A DNA stretch of 64,000 nucleotides, from the NCBI RefSeq assembly GCF_018829635.1, contig NZ_JAHKKG010000012.1:124001-188000 (forward strand), written 5' to 3'. Under the pieces are notes generated by a model. That model was not told the origin of the DNA and made no database searches. It saw nothing but the letters and a program-made list of their open reading frames with translations. This DNA comes from Paractinoplanes bogorensis (GTDB lineage Bacteria; Actinomycetota; Actinomycetes; Mycobacteriales; Micromonosporaceae). Positions 1-7,528 of the stretch are shown here, piece by piece. The position numbers and the translations under genes are program-made. Positions within the stretch are counted from its first letter, which is position 1, and every line of letters begins with the position of its first letter.

Positions 1-2
1 CG

Positions 3-611
3 TCGGTCAACGAGCAGGTGGTCCACGGCATCCCGAGCACCGAGCAGGTGCTCAGCGAGGGCGACCTGATCTCGCTGGACTGCGGCGCGATCCTGGACGG
101 CTGGCACGGCGACTCGGCGATCACCGTCGGCGTCGGCCCGACCGACCCCGCTCTGCTCAAGATGGCCGAGGTGGCCGAGGACGCCATGTGGGCCGGGATC
201 GCGGCTGCGGCGCGCGGTGCGGCCAACGGCCGGGGCCGGCTCACCGATATCTCGTTCAACGTCGAAAAGGCGATCCGTAAGGCGGGCCGCTACGGCATCG
301 TCGACGGCTACGGCGGGCACGGCATCGGCACCGAGATGCACCAGGACCCGCACGTGCTCAACCACGGCAAGCCGGGCAAGGGCCCGCGCCTCGAGCCCGG
401 CCTGTGCCTGGCGATCGAACCGATGATCACGCTCGGCTCGCCCCGGACGGCCGAGCTGTCCGACGGCTGGACCGTGGTGACCCGCGACAACTCGATCGCG
501 GCCCACGTCGAGCACACGATGTGCCTGCTCGACGACGGGGTCTGGGTGACGACCGCGGTCGACGGCGGCCGGGCCCGGCTGGGCGATCTGGTCACCGCAC
601 GCCAGCCCTGA
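3..611 (+). CDS. map: Methionine aminopeptidase type I (5' truncated by window edge)
   Basis: Removes the initiator methionine from nascent proteins in the cytosol using a dinuclear metal centre. The frame is open from base 3 and begins inside the family motif SVNEQVVHGIP, so the N-terminus lies before the window. Visible metal ligands are Asp in SLDCGAILDGWHGDSA (both Asp), His in GHGIGTEMHQDP, Glu in AIEPMITLG and Glu in VEHT, in the normal order. About 203 residues are present of a usual 255-285. Location just upstream of infA is the standard actinobacterial arrangement (secY-adk-map-infA). The stop at 609-611 is followed closely by a DUF1707 gene. Confidence 0.97.
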   Translation, partial: SVNEQVVHGIPSTEQVLSEGDLISLDCGAILDGWHGDSAITVGVGPTDPALLKMAEVAEDAMWAGIAAAARGAANGRGRLTDISFNVEKAIRKAGRYGIVDGYGGHGIGTEMHQDPHVLNHGKPGKGPRLEPGLCLAIEPMITLGSPRTAELSDGWTVVTRDNSIAAHVEHTMCLLDDGVWVTTAVDGGRARLGDLVTARQP

Positions 612-636
612 CTACCGATGGGTGATTCTCTCGGGC

Positions 637-1077
637 ATGCTGGGACGCATGGGCCGGGAAGAGATGCGAGCGGGCGACGGTGACCGCAAGGCCGTCGCCG
701 AACAGTTGAAGTCAGCGCTCGACGAGGGTCGTCTCGACCTGCACGAGTACGACGAACGCCTGCAGCGGACGTATGCCGCCAAGACCTTCGGCGACCTCGA
801 CGGGCTGCTCGACGACCTGCCCGGCACGGTGCCCGTGCAGCACTCCCAGGTCCAGCCCGCCGCCGCGCCACCACCTCCGGCCGCCGCGGCCGGCCCCGCC
901 GCCGTCCGCCGGCCGCCCTGGGTGGGTGGCTACGGGGGCGTCGTGGTCGTCTGCGTGCTGATCTGGCTCTTCACCATGCTGGCCTCCGGTCATTGGATCT
1001 ACCCGTGGCCCGTCTGGATGCTGATCCCCCTGGTCCTGGGCTTCTTCGGGCAGCGCTTCGGCGGGCGCGGGCGCTGA
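637..1077 (+). CDS. DUF1707 domain membrane protein (first of a tandem pair)
   Basis: Function unknown. The N-terminal ~55 residues match the DUF1707 pattern (MRAGDGDRKAVAEQLKSAL, then EGRLDLHEYDERLQ). A Pro/Ala linker follows, then two hydrophobic segments (GVVVVCVLIWLFTMLA and WMLIPLVLGFFG) that resemble a 2TM module. The start is uncertain: GTG 622, ATG 637, ATG 649 and ATG 664 are all in frame. I chose ATG 637 because it gives the same N-terminal layout as the next gene. The neighbour at 1108-1740 is a paralogue with the same architecture, so the two arose by tandem duplication. DUF1707 proteins are common in Actinobacteria and often sit in the membrane; no reaction can be assigned. Confidence 0.8.
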   Translation: MLGRMGREEMRAGDGDRKAVAEQLKSALDEGRLDLHEYDERLQRTYAAKTFGDLDGLLDDLPGTVPVQHSQVQPAAAPPPPAAAAGPAAVRRPPWVGGYGGVVVVCVLIWLFTMLASGHWIYPWPVWMLIPLVLGFFGQRFGGRGR

Positions 1078-1107
1078 GCCGGCCCGTACTGGATGAGGGC
1101 TGTCACG

Positions 1108-1740
1108 ATGGAGAACATGGGCCGGGAGCAGATGAGGGCCGCCGACGAGGATCGTCGCCAGGTCGCCGAACAGCTGCAGGCCGCCCTGACCGAGGGCCGG
1201 CTTGACCTCACCGAGTACGACCAGCGCGTCCAGGAGGCCTACTCGGCCAAGACGTACGCCGATCTCGACCGGCTGCTGACCGACCTGCCCAACGCGGCCC
1301 CGCTGGTGCCGGCCACCCCGGCCCCGGCCCCGGTGGCAGTCGAGGACAACGCCACCCGGGCCTGGCTCGGGCACGTCTGGGGCACGTGGGCCCGGATGGC
1401 CGCCTTCTTCACGCTGATCTGGGGCATCGCCTCGATCGCGAGCGGCGAGCCACTCTTCTACTGGCCGGTCTGGGTGATCGGGCCGTACGGCGTGGTCCTG
1501 GTGTTCCAGACCATCGACGGCCTGGCCCACGGCAAGCCCCGTCGCTATGCCGAGGAGTCCGAGCACCGGCGCCGGTTGCGGACGCACAAGCAGGAGCGCA
1601 AGGAACTCTACCGGCGGGCCATCGCGGCCGGGGAGCTGTCGGCCAATCCGTCCAAGGAGCAGCGCAAGGCGTTCATCGCCGAGGCGATCTCGCGGGGCGA
1701 TCTGGCGCCGAAGCCCCGGCGACCGGACACGCAAGGGTGA
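1108..1740 (+). CDS. DUF1707 domain membrane protein with C-terminal basic tail
   Basis: Paralogue of the preceding gene: MENMGREQMRAADEDR aligns with MLGRMGREEMRAGDGDR. DUF1707 occupies about residues 1-60, followed by a Pro/Ala linker and two membrane segments (AAFFTLIWGIASIAS and VIGPYGVVLVFQTI). Unlike its neighbour it carries a ~70-residue basic, helical C-terminal tail (RRRLRTHKQERKELYRRA and KEQRKAFIAEAIS) that resembles a SHOCT-like or 2TM-associated cytoplasmic tail. ATG 1108 is chosen because GAGGG at 1096-1100 gives a usable ribosome site; ATG 1093 and 1117 are alternatives. Function unknown. Confidence 0.78.
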   Translation: MENMGREQMRAADEDRRQVAEQLQAALTEGRLDLTEYDQRVQEAYSAKTYADLDRLLTDLPNAAPLVPATPAPAPVAVEDNATRAWLGHVWGTWARMAAFFTLIWGIASIASGEPLFYWPVWVIGPYGVVLVFQTIDGLAHGKPRRYAEESEHRRRLRTHKQERKELYRRAIAAGELSANPSKEQRKAFIAEAISRGDLAPKPRRPDTQG

Positions 1741-1763
1741 AATAATGTTTCTTGTCCGTTTTT
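1724..1763 (+). terminator. Possible weak terminator after the DUF1707 pair
   Basis: An interrupted stem (CGGA/TCCG, then CAAG/CTTG with a 4-nt bulge) overlaps the end of the second DUF1707 gene and is followed by five T residues at 1759-1763. It would separate the DUF1707 pair from the infA operon. The bulge makes it a weak call. Confidence 0.35.
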
Positions 1764-1806
1764 AGCGGGGGCGACACACCCGACTCCAGGTCAGGGCGAC
1801 CTCGGT

Positions 1807-1836
1807 TTGGCGTGGCCCGTGCGGCGCGCGTACACT
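1807..1836 (+). promoter_or_regulatory. Candidate promoter for the infA-rpmJ-rpsM operon
   Basis: TTGGCG (1807-1812) and TACACT (1831-1836) are separated by 18 nt, a good match to the actinobacterial housekeeping sigma consensus. It implies a leader of about 140 nt before infA. The 241-nt gap 1741-1981 holds no other recognisable gene. This is a pattern match only. Confidence 0.5.
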
Positions 1837-1981
1837 GGCTAGCTGGCGCGCAGCGTCCACTCCCGCATGTCTTCAGCGCTTCGAAGGCGGCGGGTGCCGC
1901 GGCTGGTCTGAGTTCCCACAAGGTGCTCGGGTTGAACGCTGCATTGCCAGCCCCGAACCCCAATGTCAGGTAGCGGAGGAC

Positions 1982-2203
1982 ATGCCTAAGAAAGACGGAG
2001 CCATCGAGATCGAGGGCCGCGTGATCGAGCCCCTGCCGAACGCTATGTTCCGCGTTGAGCTCGCCAATGGTCACAGAGTCCTTGCACACATCTCCGGCAA
2101 GATGCGGCAGCACTACATCCGCATCCTTCCCGAGGACAGAGTCGTCGTCGAGCTCTCGCCGTACGACCTCACCCGTGGGCGAATCGTCTACCGCTACAAG
2201 TAA
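1982..2203 (+). CDS. infA: Translation initiation factor IF-1
   Basis: A single S1/OB-fold protein of 73 residues that occupies the ribosomal A site during initiation. The sequence MPKKDGAIEIEGRVIEP through RGRIVYRYK is full length and matches bacterial IF-1 throughout, including the HISGKMR and ILPEDRV segments. ATG 1982 is preceded by the Shine-Dalgarno GCGGAGGA at about 1974-1981, unusually close. It heads the ribosomal protein run, as in other Actinobacteria. Confidence 0.99.
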   Translation: MPKKDGAIEIEGRVIEPLPNAMFRVELANGHRVLAHISGKMRQHYIRILPEDRVVVELSPYDLTRGRIVYRYK

Positions 2204-2257
2204 CGGATACGGGTGCGGGGAGATTAGTTCCCGTCCGACTGAGAGTTAAGGCAAACC

Positions 2258-2374
2258 GTGAAGGTCAAGCCGAGCGTCAAGCGGATCTGCAACAACTGCC
2301 GGGTCATCCGGCGGCACGGCCGCGTCATGGTCATCTGCAAGACCGACGCGCGCCACAAGCAGCGCCAGGGCTGA
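2258..2374 (+). CDS. rpmJ: 50S ribosomal protein L36
   Basis: A small zinc-ribbon protein of the large subunit. The GTG-started 38-residue product begins MKVKPSVKRICNNC and ends ARHKQRQG. Zinc ligands Cys11, Cys14, Cys27 and His33 are present, so it is the C+ (zinc-binding) type. The family standard is 37 residues with four residues between the third Cys and the His; here there are five (KTDAR). The reading CTGCAAGACCGACGCGCGCC is unambiguous in frame. The gene lies in the usual place between infA and rpsM. Confidence 0.97.
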   Translation: MKVKPSVKRICNNCRVIRRHGRVMVICKTDARHKQRQG

Positions 2375-2420
2375 GTCCCCGGTACAGCTGCCAGATCCGG
2401 CAAGCGAAAAAGCTCGTCCC

Positions 2421-2477
2421 AGCCACGTGAGTGGCTTTCCCCCGGCGCGGAGGCCGGGGCCCGTCCGGGCAGACGGG
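2421..2477 (+). other. Three consecutive hairpins in the rpmJ-rpsM intergenic leader
   Basis: The 151-nt gap before rpsM contains AGCCAC/GTGGCT (2421-2426/2431-2436), CCCCGGC/GCCGGGG (2440-2446/2453-2459) and CCCGTC/GACGGG (2460-2465/2472-2477). Together they form a compact structured leader. In E. coli the mRNA leader before rpsM is the site of S4 autoregulation. Whether these hairpins do the same here is inference. A GAGGA ribosome site at about 2509-2513 follows. Confidence 0.5.
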
Positions 2478-2525
2478 ATGGGAGGGGCACAGACCTCCGA
2501 ACGATTCTGAGGAGTACGCCCACTT

Positions 2526-2906
2526 ATGGCACGACTCGTCGGCGTCGATCTTCCCCGCGAGAAGCGGATGGAGATCGCGCTCACCTATGTCTACGGGATC
2601 GGTCGCACCCGTGCCGTCGAGGCACTGACCGCCACCGCGATTGACCTGAACAAGCGCGCCAAGGACCTCACGGACGAGGAGCTGGTTCAGCTCCGCGACT
2701 ACATCGAGGGCAATTTCAAGGTTGAGGGTGACCTGCGCCGCGAGGTCGCCGCGGACATTCGCCGCAAGGTCGAGATCGGCTGCTACGCCGGCATCCGTCA
2801 CCGCCGGGGTCTCCCCGTGCGGGGTCAGCGCACCCGGACCAACGCGCGTACGCGCAAGGGTCCGAAGCGCACGGTCGCTGGTAAGAAGAAGCCGGGTCGG
2901 AAGTAA
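2526..2906 (+). CDS. rpsM: 30S ribosomal protein S13
   Basis: Head protein of the small subunit that contacts the large subunit and P-site tRNA. Its 126 residues start MARLVGVDLPREKRMEIALTY and carry the helix-turn-helix-like core (YVYGIGRTRAVEAL) and the basic, disordered tail that reaches tRNA (RGQRTRTNARTRKGPKRT, ending KKKPGRK). Length is normal for Actinobacteria. It is the first gene of the rpsM-rpsK-rpsD-rpoA-rplQ block, with 17 nt to rpsK. Confidence 0.99.
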   Translation: MARLVGVDLPREKRMEIALTYVYGIGRTRAVEALTATAIDLNKRAKDLTDEELVQLRDYIEGNFKVEGDLRREVAADIRRKVEIGCYAGIRHRRGLPVRGQRTRTNARTRKGPKRTVAGKKKPGRK

Positions 2907-2923
2907 TAGGAGCGCACTGACTT

Positions 2924-3331
2924 ATGCCACCGAAGGCACGCGCAGGGGCCGCAGTCAAGAAGGTCCGGCGCAAGGAACGCAAGAACGTCGCCCACGGGCA
3001 GGCGCACATCAAGAGCACCTTCAACAACACCATCGTGTCGATCACCGACCCGACCGGTGCGGTCATCTCCTGGGCCTCGTCCGGCCAGGTGGGCTTCAAG
3101 GGCTCGCGCAAGTCGACCCCGTTCGCCGCGCAGCTGGCCGCCGAGGCCGCCGCGCGCCGGGCGATGGAGCACGGCATGCGCAAGGTCGACGTGTTCGTCA
3201 AGGGTCCCGGCTCCGGCCGTGAGACCGCGATCCGTTCGCTTCAGGCCGCCGGCCTCGAGGTCGGGCAGATCAGCGACGTCACGCCCCAGCCGCACAACGG
3301 CTGCCGTCCGCCGAAGCGCCGCCGGGTCTGA
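2924..3331 (+). CDS. rpsK: 30S ribosomal protein S11
   Basis: Platform protein of the 30S subunit near the mRNA exit. Its 135 residues contain the family core (HIKSTFNNTIVSITDPTGAV, SSGQVGFKGSRKSTPFAAQ) and the conserved C-terminus (VTPQPHNGCRPPKRRRV). It has the usual basic N-terminal extension (ARAGAAVKKVRRKERKN). It is separated from rpsD by only 13 nt, so the two are cotranscribed. Confidence 0.99.
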   Translation: MPPKARAGAAVKKVRRKERKNVAHGQAHIKSTFNNTIVSITDPTGAVISWASSGQVGFKGSRKSTPFAAQLAAEAAARRAMEHGMRKVDVFVKGPGSGRETAIRSLQAAGLEVGQISDVTPQPHNGCRPPKRRRV

Positions 3332-3344
3332 GAGAGAGATAGAG

Positions 3345-3971
3345 ATGGCTCGTTACACAGGTGCGGACTGCAAGCGCTGCCGCCGCGAAAAGATGAAGCT
3401 GTTCCTCAAGGGCAGCAAGTGCGACGGGCCGAAGTGCCCGTTCGAGTCGCGTCCCTTCCCGCCCGGCCAGCACGGCCGGGGCCGGACCAAGGAGACCGAG
3501 TACCTGCTCCAGCACCGCGAGAAGCAGAAGGCCCGCCGCGTCTACGGCGTGCTCGAGAAGCAGTTCCGCGGTTACTACGAGGAGGCTGTCACCAAGCCCG
3601 GCAAGACCGGTGAGGTGCTGCTGCAGATCCTCGAGTCGCGTCTCGACAACGTCGTGTACCGCGCTGGGCTCGCCCAGTCCCGGGACATGGCCCGGCAGCT
3701 GGTCAAGCACGGCCACTTCCTGGTCAACGGCGTGAAGGTCGACATCCCGTCGTACCGCGTCAAGGAGCACGACATCGTGACCACGCGGGAGAAGTCGAAG
3801 GAGATGACCCCCTTCGTCGTCGCCCAGGCTCAGGCCGGCCAGCGGGCCGTGCCGGCGTGGCTCGAGCCGATCCCGAGCGAGATGAAGGTTCTCGTTCACT
3901 CGCTCCCGGCCCGCGGTGTCATCGACACCCAGGTCCAGGAGCAGCTGATCGTCGAGCTCTACTCCAAGTAG
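3345..3971 (+). CDS. rpsD: 30S ribosomal protein S4 (zinc-binding form)
   Basis: Primary 16S rRNA assembly protein and, in enterobacteria, the autogenous repressor of this operon. The product is 208 residues, MARYTGADCKRCRREKMKLF onward. Cys9, Cys12, Cys26 and Cys31 form the C+ zinc site. The S4 RNA-binding domain is at about residues 98-160 (LESRLDNVVYRAGLA, VKHGHFLVNGVKVDIPSY). An in-frame open stretch extends upstream into rpsK, but ATG 3345 with AGAGAGAG upstream is the family start. Confidence 0.98.
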   Translation: MARYTGADCKRCRREKMKLFLKGSKCDGPKCPFESRPFPPGQHGRGRTKETEYLLQHREKQKARRVYGVLEKQFRGYYEEAVTKPGKTGEVLLQILESRLDNVVYRAGLAQSRDMARQLVKHGHFLVNGVKVDIPSYRVKEHDIVTTREKSKEMTPFVVAQAQAGQRAVPAWLEPIPSEMKVLVHSLPARGVIDTQVQEQLIVELYSK

Positions 3972-3977
3972 CGCTCT

Positions 3978-4010
3978 GCCCGGTGCCGGCCGTCATGGCC
4001 GGCGCCGGGC
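3978..4010 (+). other. Strong hairpin between rpsD and rpoA
   Basis: A 14-bp stem (3978-3991 with 3997-4010, one G-U wobble, loop GTCAT) immediately follows the rpsD stop. There is no T-tract, so it is more likely an RNA-processing or partial attenuation element than a full terminator. It would allow ribosomal protein and RNA polymerase alpha yields to differ. Confidence 0.55.
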
Positions 4011-4064
4011 TGCATCATCGGACGGCCATCAAATAGTGGGTGGCCTGACAGAAAGAAGAAACGC

Positions 4065-5087
4065 GTGCTCATCAGCCAGCGGCCGACCCTCTCCGAGGAG
4101 TCGATCAGCGAGACCCGCTCCCGGTTCACCATCGAGCCTCTGGAGCCGGGCTTCGGTTACACCCTCGGCAACTCGCTGCGGCGGACTCTGCTGTCGTCCA
4201 TCCCGGGCGCGGCGGTCACCAGCATCAAGATCGACGGCGTCCTGCACGAGTTCACCACGATCCCCGGTGTCAAGGAGGACGTGGTCGAGCTGGTCATGAA
4301 CGTCAAGGAGCTCACCGTCAGCTCCGAGCACGACGAGCCGGTCAGCATGTACCTGCGCAAGCAGGGCCCCGGCGACGTCACCGCCGGCGACATCCAGCCC
4401 CCGGCCGGTGTCTCCGTGCACAACCCCGACCTCAAGCTGGCCACGCTGAACAGCAAGGGCCGGCTCGACATGGAGCTCACCGTCGAGCGGGGCCGTGGCT
4501 ACGTCACGGCGGCGCAGAACAAGAGCGCCGGCGCCGAGATCGGCCGCATCCCGGTCGACTCGATCTACTCGCCGGTCATGAAGGTGACCTACCGCGTCGA
4601 GGCGACCCGTGTCGAGCAGCGCACCGACTTCGACCGCCTGATCATCGACGTCGAGTCCAAGGCGTCCATCTCGCCGCGTACCGCGCTGGCCTCGGCCGGC
4701 TCGACCCTGGTCGAGCTGTTCGGCCTGTGCCGGGAACTGGACGAGACCGCCGAGGGCATCGACATCGGCCCGTCGCCGCAGGACGCGCAGCTCGCGGCCG
4801 ACCTGGCGCTGCCGATCGAGGAGCTGGACCTGACCGTCCGGTCGTACAACTGTCTCAAGCGTGAGGGCATCAACAGCGTTGGTGAACTCATCGGGCGGAC
4901 GGAGGCCGACCTTCTGGATATAAGGAATTTCGGTCAGAAGAGCATCGACGAGGTCAAGATGAAGCTCGCCGGAATGGGGCTGGGCCTCAAGGACAGCGCG
5001 CCGTCCTTCGACCCCGCGCACGTCGTGGACTCGTTCGGCGACGTGGATTACGACACCGACGACTACCGCGAGACCGAGCAGCTCTAA
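4065..5087 (+). CDS. rpoA: DNA-directed RNA polymerase subunit alpha
   Basis: Scaffold subunit on which beta and beta' assemble; its C-terminal domain binds UP-element DNA and activators. The 340-residue product starts at GTG (MLISQRPTLSEESISE, the actinobacterial N-terminus). The N-terminal dimerisation domain includes LEPGFGYTLGNSLRRTLLSS. The alphaCTD at about residues 255-315 has LTVRSYNCLKREGINSVGEL and LLDIRNFGQKSIDEVK. Purine-rich AAAGAAGAAA precedes the start. The acidic C-terminal tail (DVDYDTDDYRETEQL) is typical of the group. Confidence 0.99.
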   Translation: MLISQRPTLSEESISETRSRFTIEPLEPGFGYTLGNSLRRTLLSSIPGAAVTSIKIDGVLHEFTTIPGVKEDVVELVMNVKELTVSSEHDEPVSMYLRKQGPGDVTAGDIQPPAGVSVHNPDLKLATLNSKGRLDMELTVERGRGYVTAAQNKSAGAEIGRIPVDSIYSPVMKVTYRVEATRVEQRTDFDRLIIDVESKASISPRTALASAGSTLVELFGLCRELDETAEGIDIGPSPQDAQLAADLALPIEELDLTVRSYNCLKREGINSVGELIGRTEADLLDIRNFGQKSIDEVKMKLAGMGLGLKDSAPSFDPAHVVDSFGDVDYDTDDYRETEQL

Positions 5088-5126
5088 GCAGCCCCCCGGC
5101 CCCGCCTTTTACAAGGAGCATTTGGA

Positions 5127-5693
5127 ATGCCCACGCCCACCAAGGGAGCCCGCCTCGGCGGCAGCCCGGCGCACGAGAAGCTCATCCTGGCCAACCTGGC
5201 CACCGAGCTTTTCCGGCACGGGAAGATCAAGACCACCGAGGCCAAGGCGCGCCGGCTGCGCCCCCTGGCTGAGCAGCTCATCACCAAGGCGAAGCGTGGC
5301 GACCTGCACAACCGTCGCCGCGTGCTGGCCACGGTGAAGGACAAGGACGTCGTGTACGCCCTGTTCGAGCAGATCGCTCCGCGTTACGGCAACCGGCCGG
5401 GTGGCTACACCCGCATCACCAAGACCGGCCCGCGCAAGGGTGACGCCGCTCCCATGGCCGTCATCGAGCTGGTCGAGGAGCTGCAGGTCGCGGCGACCAC
5501 CGCCCCGGCCAAGAAGGCGGCCCGCAAGGCCACCGCGCAGCAGGACAAGGTCGAGGCTCTGGCCCGCGAGGACGAGGCGCCCGCCGCCGCCGACTCGAAC
5601 GCCACCGCCTCCGACACGGTCGCCGACCAGGACGCCGAGCCGCCGGTGAGCGCCTCCGGCGACAAGGCCGAGGGCGACGACGCCAAGGCCTGA
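5127..5693 (+). CDS. rplQ: 50S ribosomal protein L17 with long acidic tail
   Basis: Large-subunit protein near the peptide exit tunnel. The core (residues 1 to about 120) is canonical: MPTPTKGARLGGSPAHEKLI, then YTRITKTGPRKGDAAPMAVIELV. It is followed by about 65 residues rich in Ala, Glu and Asp (KKAARKATAQQDKVEALARE onward) that are probably disordered. Actinobacterial L17 proteins commonly carry such extensions. It is the last gene of the alpha operon before a strong terminator. Confidence 0.98.
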   Translation: MPTPTKGARLGGSPAHEKLILANLATELFRHGKIKTTEAKARRLRPLAEQLITKAKRGDLHNRRRVLATVKDKDVVYALFEQIAPRYGNRPGGYTRITKTGPRKGDAAPMAVIELVEELQVAATTAPAKKAARKATAQQDKVEALAREDEAPAAADSNATASDTVADQDAEPPVSASGDKAEGDDAKA

Positions 5694-5708
5694 GTGCCAC
5701 GTAAGAGG

Positions 5709-5738
5709 CCCGGCACCCCGATGGGGTGCCGGGTTTCT
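5709..5738 (+). terminator. Rho-independent terminator after rplQ
   Basis: Perfect 11-bp stem CCCGGCACCCC/GGGGTGCCGGG (5709-5719/5723-5733) with a GAT loop and a TTTCTTC tail. It ends the infA-rplQ transcription unit, although truA follows after only 20 nt and may receive readthrough. Confidence 0.85.
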
Positions 5739-5758
5739 TCATGTCAGGGAGCTGCGGG

Positions 5759-6574
5759 ATGACGGAAACGATCCGCCTGAGACTCGACGTCTCGTACGAC
5801 GGTGCCGACTTCTCCGGGTGGGCGGTCCAGCCCGGACGCCGGACGGTGGCGGGCGTGCTGGTGGAGGCGCTCGGGCGGCTGGTCGGGGTGGACACTCCGC
5901 TCGGGCTGACGGTCGCCGGGCGTACGGACGCCGGGGTGCACGCCACGGGTCAGGTGTGCCATATCGATCTGCCCGTGGATGCGTACGGGGAAATCGGATC
6001 CTCTTTGCTCCGGAGGCTGGCCGCGCTGATGCCGCCGGACGCGCGGGTGCGGGCGATCACGCAGGTGCCGGCGACTTTCGACGCGCGGTTCTCGGCCACC
6101 TTCCGGCGCTACGAATACCGGGTGGCCGACACGATGTGGGGGCCCGAGCCACTGCGTCGCCACGACACGATCGGCTGGGTGCGGCCGCTCGACCTGGGCC
6201 GGCTCGACGTCGCCTCGGCCGGGCTGACCGGGGAGCACGACTACGCCGCGTACTGCAAGCGCAAGGAACACGCGACCACGGTGCGGGCGATCACCCGGCT
6301 CGACTGGCGACGCGACCCGGACGGCGTGGTCGTGGCTACCGTGCAGGCCGACGCGTTCTGCCAGTCGATGGTGCGCAGCCTGGTCGGGGCGCTGCTGGCG
6401 GTGGGGGACGGGCGGCGGGACCCGGGCTGGCCGTCGACGTTGCTCACGCGTACGGAACGCTCCAGTGAGGTCACTGTGGCCCCGGCGCACGGGCTCACGC
6501 TGATCGCGGTCGGCTACCCGGACGAGGATTCGTACGCCGCGCGGGCCGAGGCGACAAGGCGCCTCAGGGCTTAG
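5759..6574 (+). CDS. truA: tRNA pseudouridine(38-40) synthase TruA
   Basis: Isomerises uridines 38-40 in the anticodon arm of many tRNAs. The catalytic Asp lies in the GRTDAGVHATGQV motif, and the family features RLRLDVSYDGADFSGWAVQP, RRYEYR and DAFCQSMVRSLVGALLAVG are intact. ATG 5759 is chosen because AGGGAG sits 7 nt upstream; ATG 5741 is in frame but overlaps the terminator tail. The product is 271 residues, a usual length. The 3' end overlaps the convergent gene at 6571 by 4 nt. Confidence 0.97.
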   Translation: MTETIRLRLDVSYDGADFSGWAVQPGRRTVAGVLVEALGRLVGVDTPLGLTVAGRTDAGVHATGQVCHIDLPVDAYGEIGSSLLRRLAALMPPDARVRAITQVPATFDARFSATFRRYEYRVADTMWGPEPLRRHDTIGWVRPLDLGRLDVASAGLTGEHDYAAYCKRKEHATTVRAITRLDWRRDPDGVVVATVQADAFCQSMVRSLVGALLAVGDGRRDPGWPSTLLTRTERSSEVTVAPAHGLTLIAVGYPDEDSYAARAEATRRLRA

Positions 6575-7431
6575 AGAAGGGCGCCGGGCGGCTGTGGGGG
6601 AGCCGCCCGGCGGCCCAGGACCGACGCGCCGAGGTAGTCGTCCACGATCTCGGCGGTGATCCTCTTCGCGTACGGGTCGTCGTCGGGCACCAACGCACCG
6701 TCGGGCCGGGTGATCACGCAGTAGAGCAGGAAGTTTCCCCGTACGTGCCACCCGACCGACCCCGTAGCCGGGTCACCGCCGTGGCCTTCGGGAAGCGTGG
6801 AGAACCCGCCCGTCCCACCGACCACCAGCCCGCGTACGAGGTCGTCGACCTGCGCCGCCCCGGCCGCGTCGGACAGCGTGAACAGCCCGGCGGTGACCCG
6901 ATAGCGGTCGTAGGGCGAGGTCAGCCCGGCCCGGACGACCTCGCGGCACCCGTGCCCGGCCAGCACCGCCCCCAGTTCGCCGGTGGCAGCGTCGCGGCAG
7001 TCCTGGGAGAAGTGCCGCACGTCGATCCGATAGGTCCCCGTGGCACCTGTCGGTCGCAGTACGTCACTTTCCGGGAAGACCTCGGCCAGCCCCGGCGCCT
7101 CCGTCGGGGCCACCGAGTCGGGCGCGGCCGGGGCCAGCGACTCCTCGGGGCGCCGGTCGGCCGCCATCACCAGAAAGCCGATCATCAGGGCCAGACCGAG
7201 GATGATGACCCCGGCCAGGCCCTGGGTGAGCCACTGCGCGGCCCGCTGCGGCTCGACGGTGATCGCCGGAACCGGAGCCGCACGCCGTCGGCCCGGAGGT
7301 TTCCGTTGCCGCGGCAGGGGTGGCGCCGGCGGCGGCCGATGCTGTCCGCCCGATCCGATGCCGCGGACCAGGAGGAGGGCGCCTTCGGTGGTCGCGCGGT
7401 GGGCTGCTCGAGTAGGGGTGCCGAACCGCAT
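6571..7431 (-). CDS. Single-pass membrane protein of unknown function
   Basis: Not recognised as a known family. A basic, Pro/Arg-rich cytoplasmic N-terminus (about residues 1-70) is followed by one transmembrane helix (LAGVIILGLALMIGFLVMAA). An Asp/Pro/Ala-rich linker and a ~150-residue extracytoplasmic domain follow, with three Cys residues (QDCRD, HGCREV, LYCVI). The sequence TYRIDVRHFSQDC and the phrase YDRYRVTAGLFTLSD suggest a folded secreted domain. GTG 7440 is an alternative start. It converges on truA with a 4-nt overlap and is divergent from the methyltransferase gene. Confidence 0.75.
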   Translation of the reverse strand: MRFGTPTRAAHRATTEGALLLVRGIGSGGQHRPPPAPPLPRQRKPPGRRRAAPVPAITVEPQRAAQWLTQGLAGVIILGLALMIGFLVMAADRRPEESLAPAAPDSVAPTEAPGLAEVFPESDVLRPTGATGTYRIDVRHFSQDCRDAATGELGAVLAGHGCREVVRAGLTSPYDRYRVTAGLFTLSDAAGAAQVDDLVRGLVVGGTGGFSTLPEGHGGDPATGSVGWHVRGNFLLYCVITRPDGALVPDDDPYAKRITAEIVDDYLGASVLGRRAAPPQPPGALL

Positions 7432-7528
7432 GGCGACCACGCTAGAAGCGGACCGTGATCAATGAACGCACATGGTGTGCGGCACCCCCGTGCGCGCTCA
7501 CGCGTTGAACGGCGGCAAACTGGACCCC

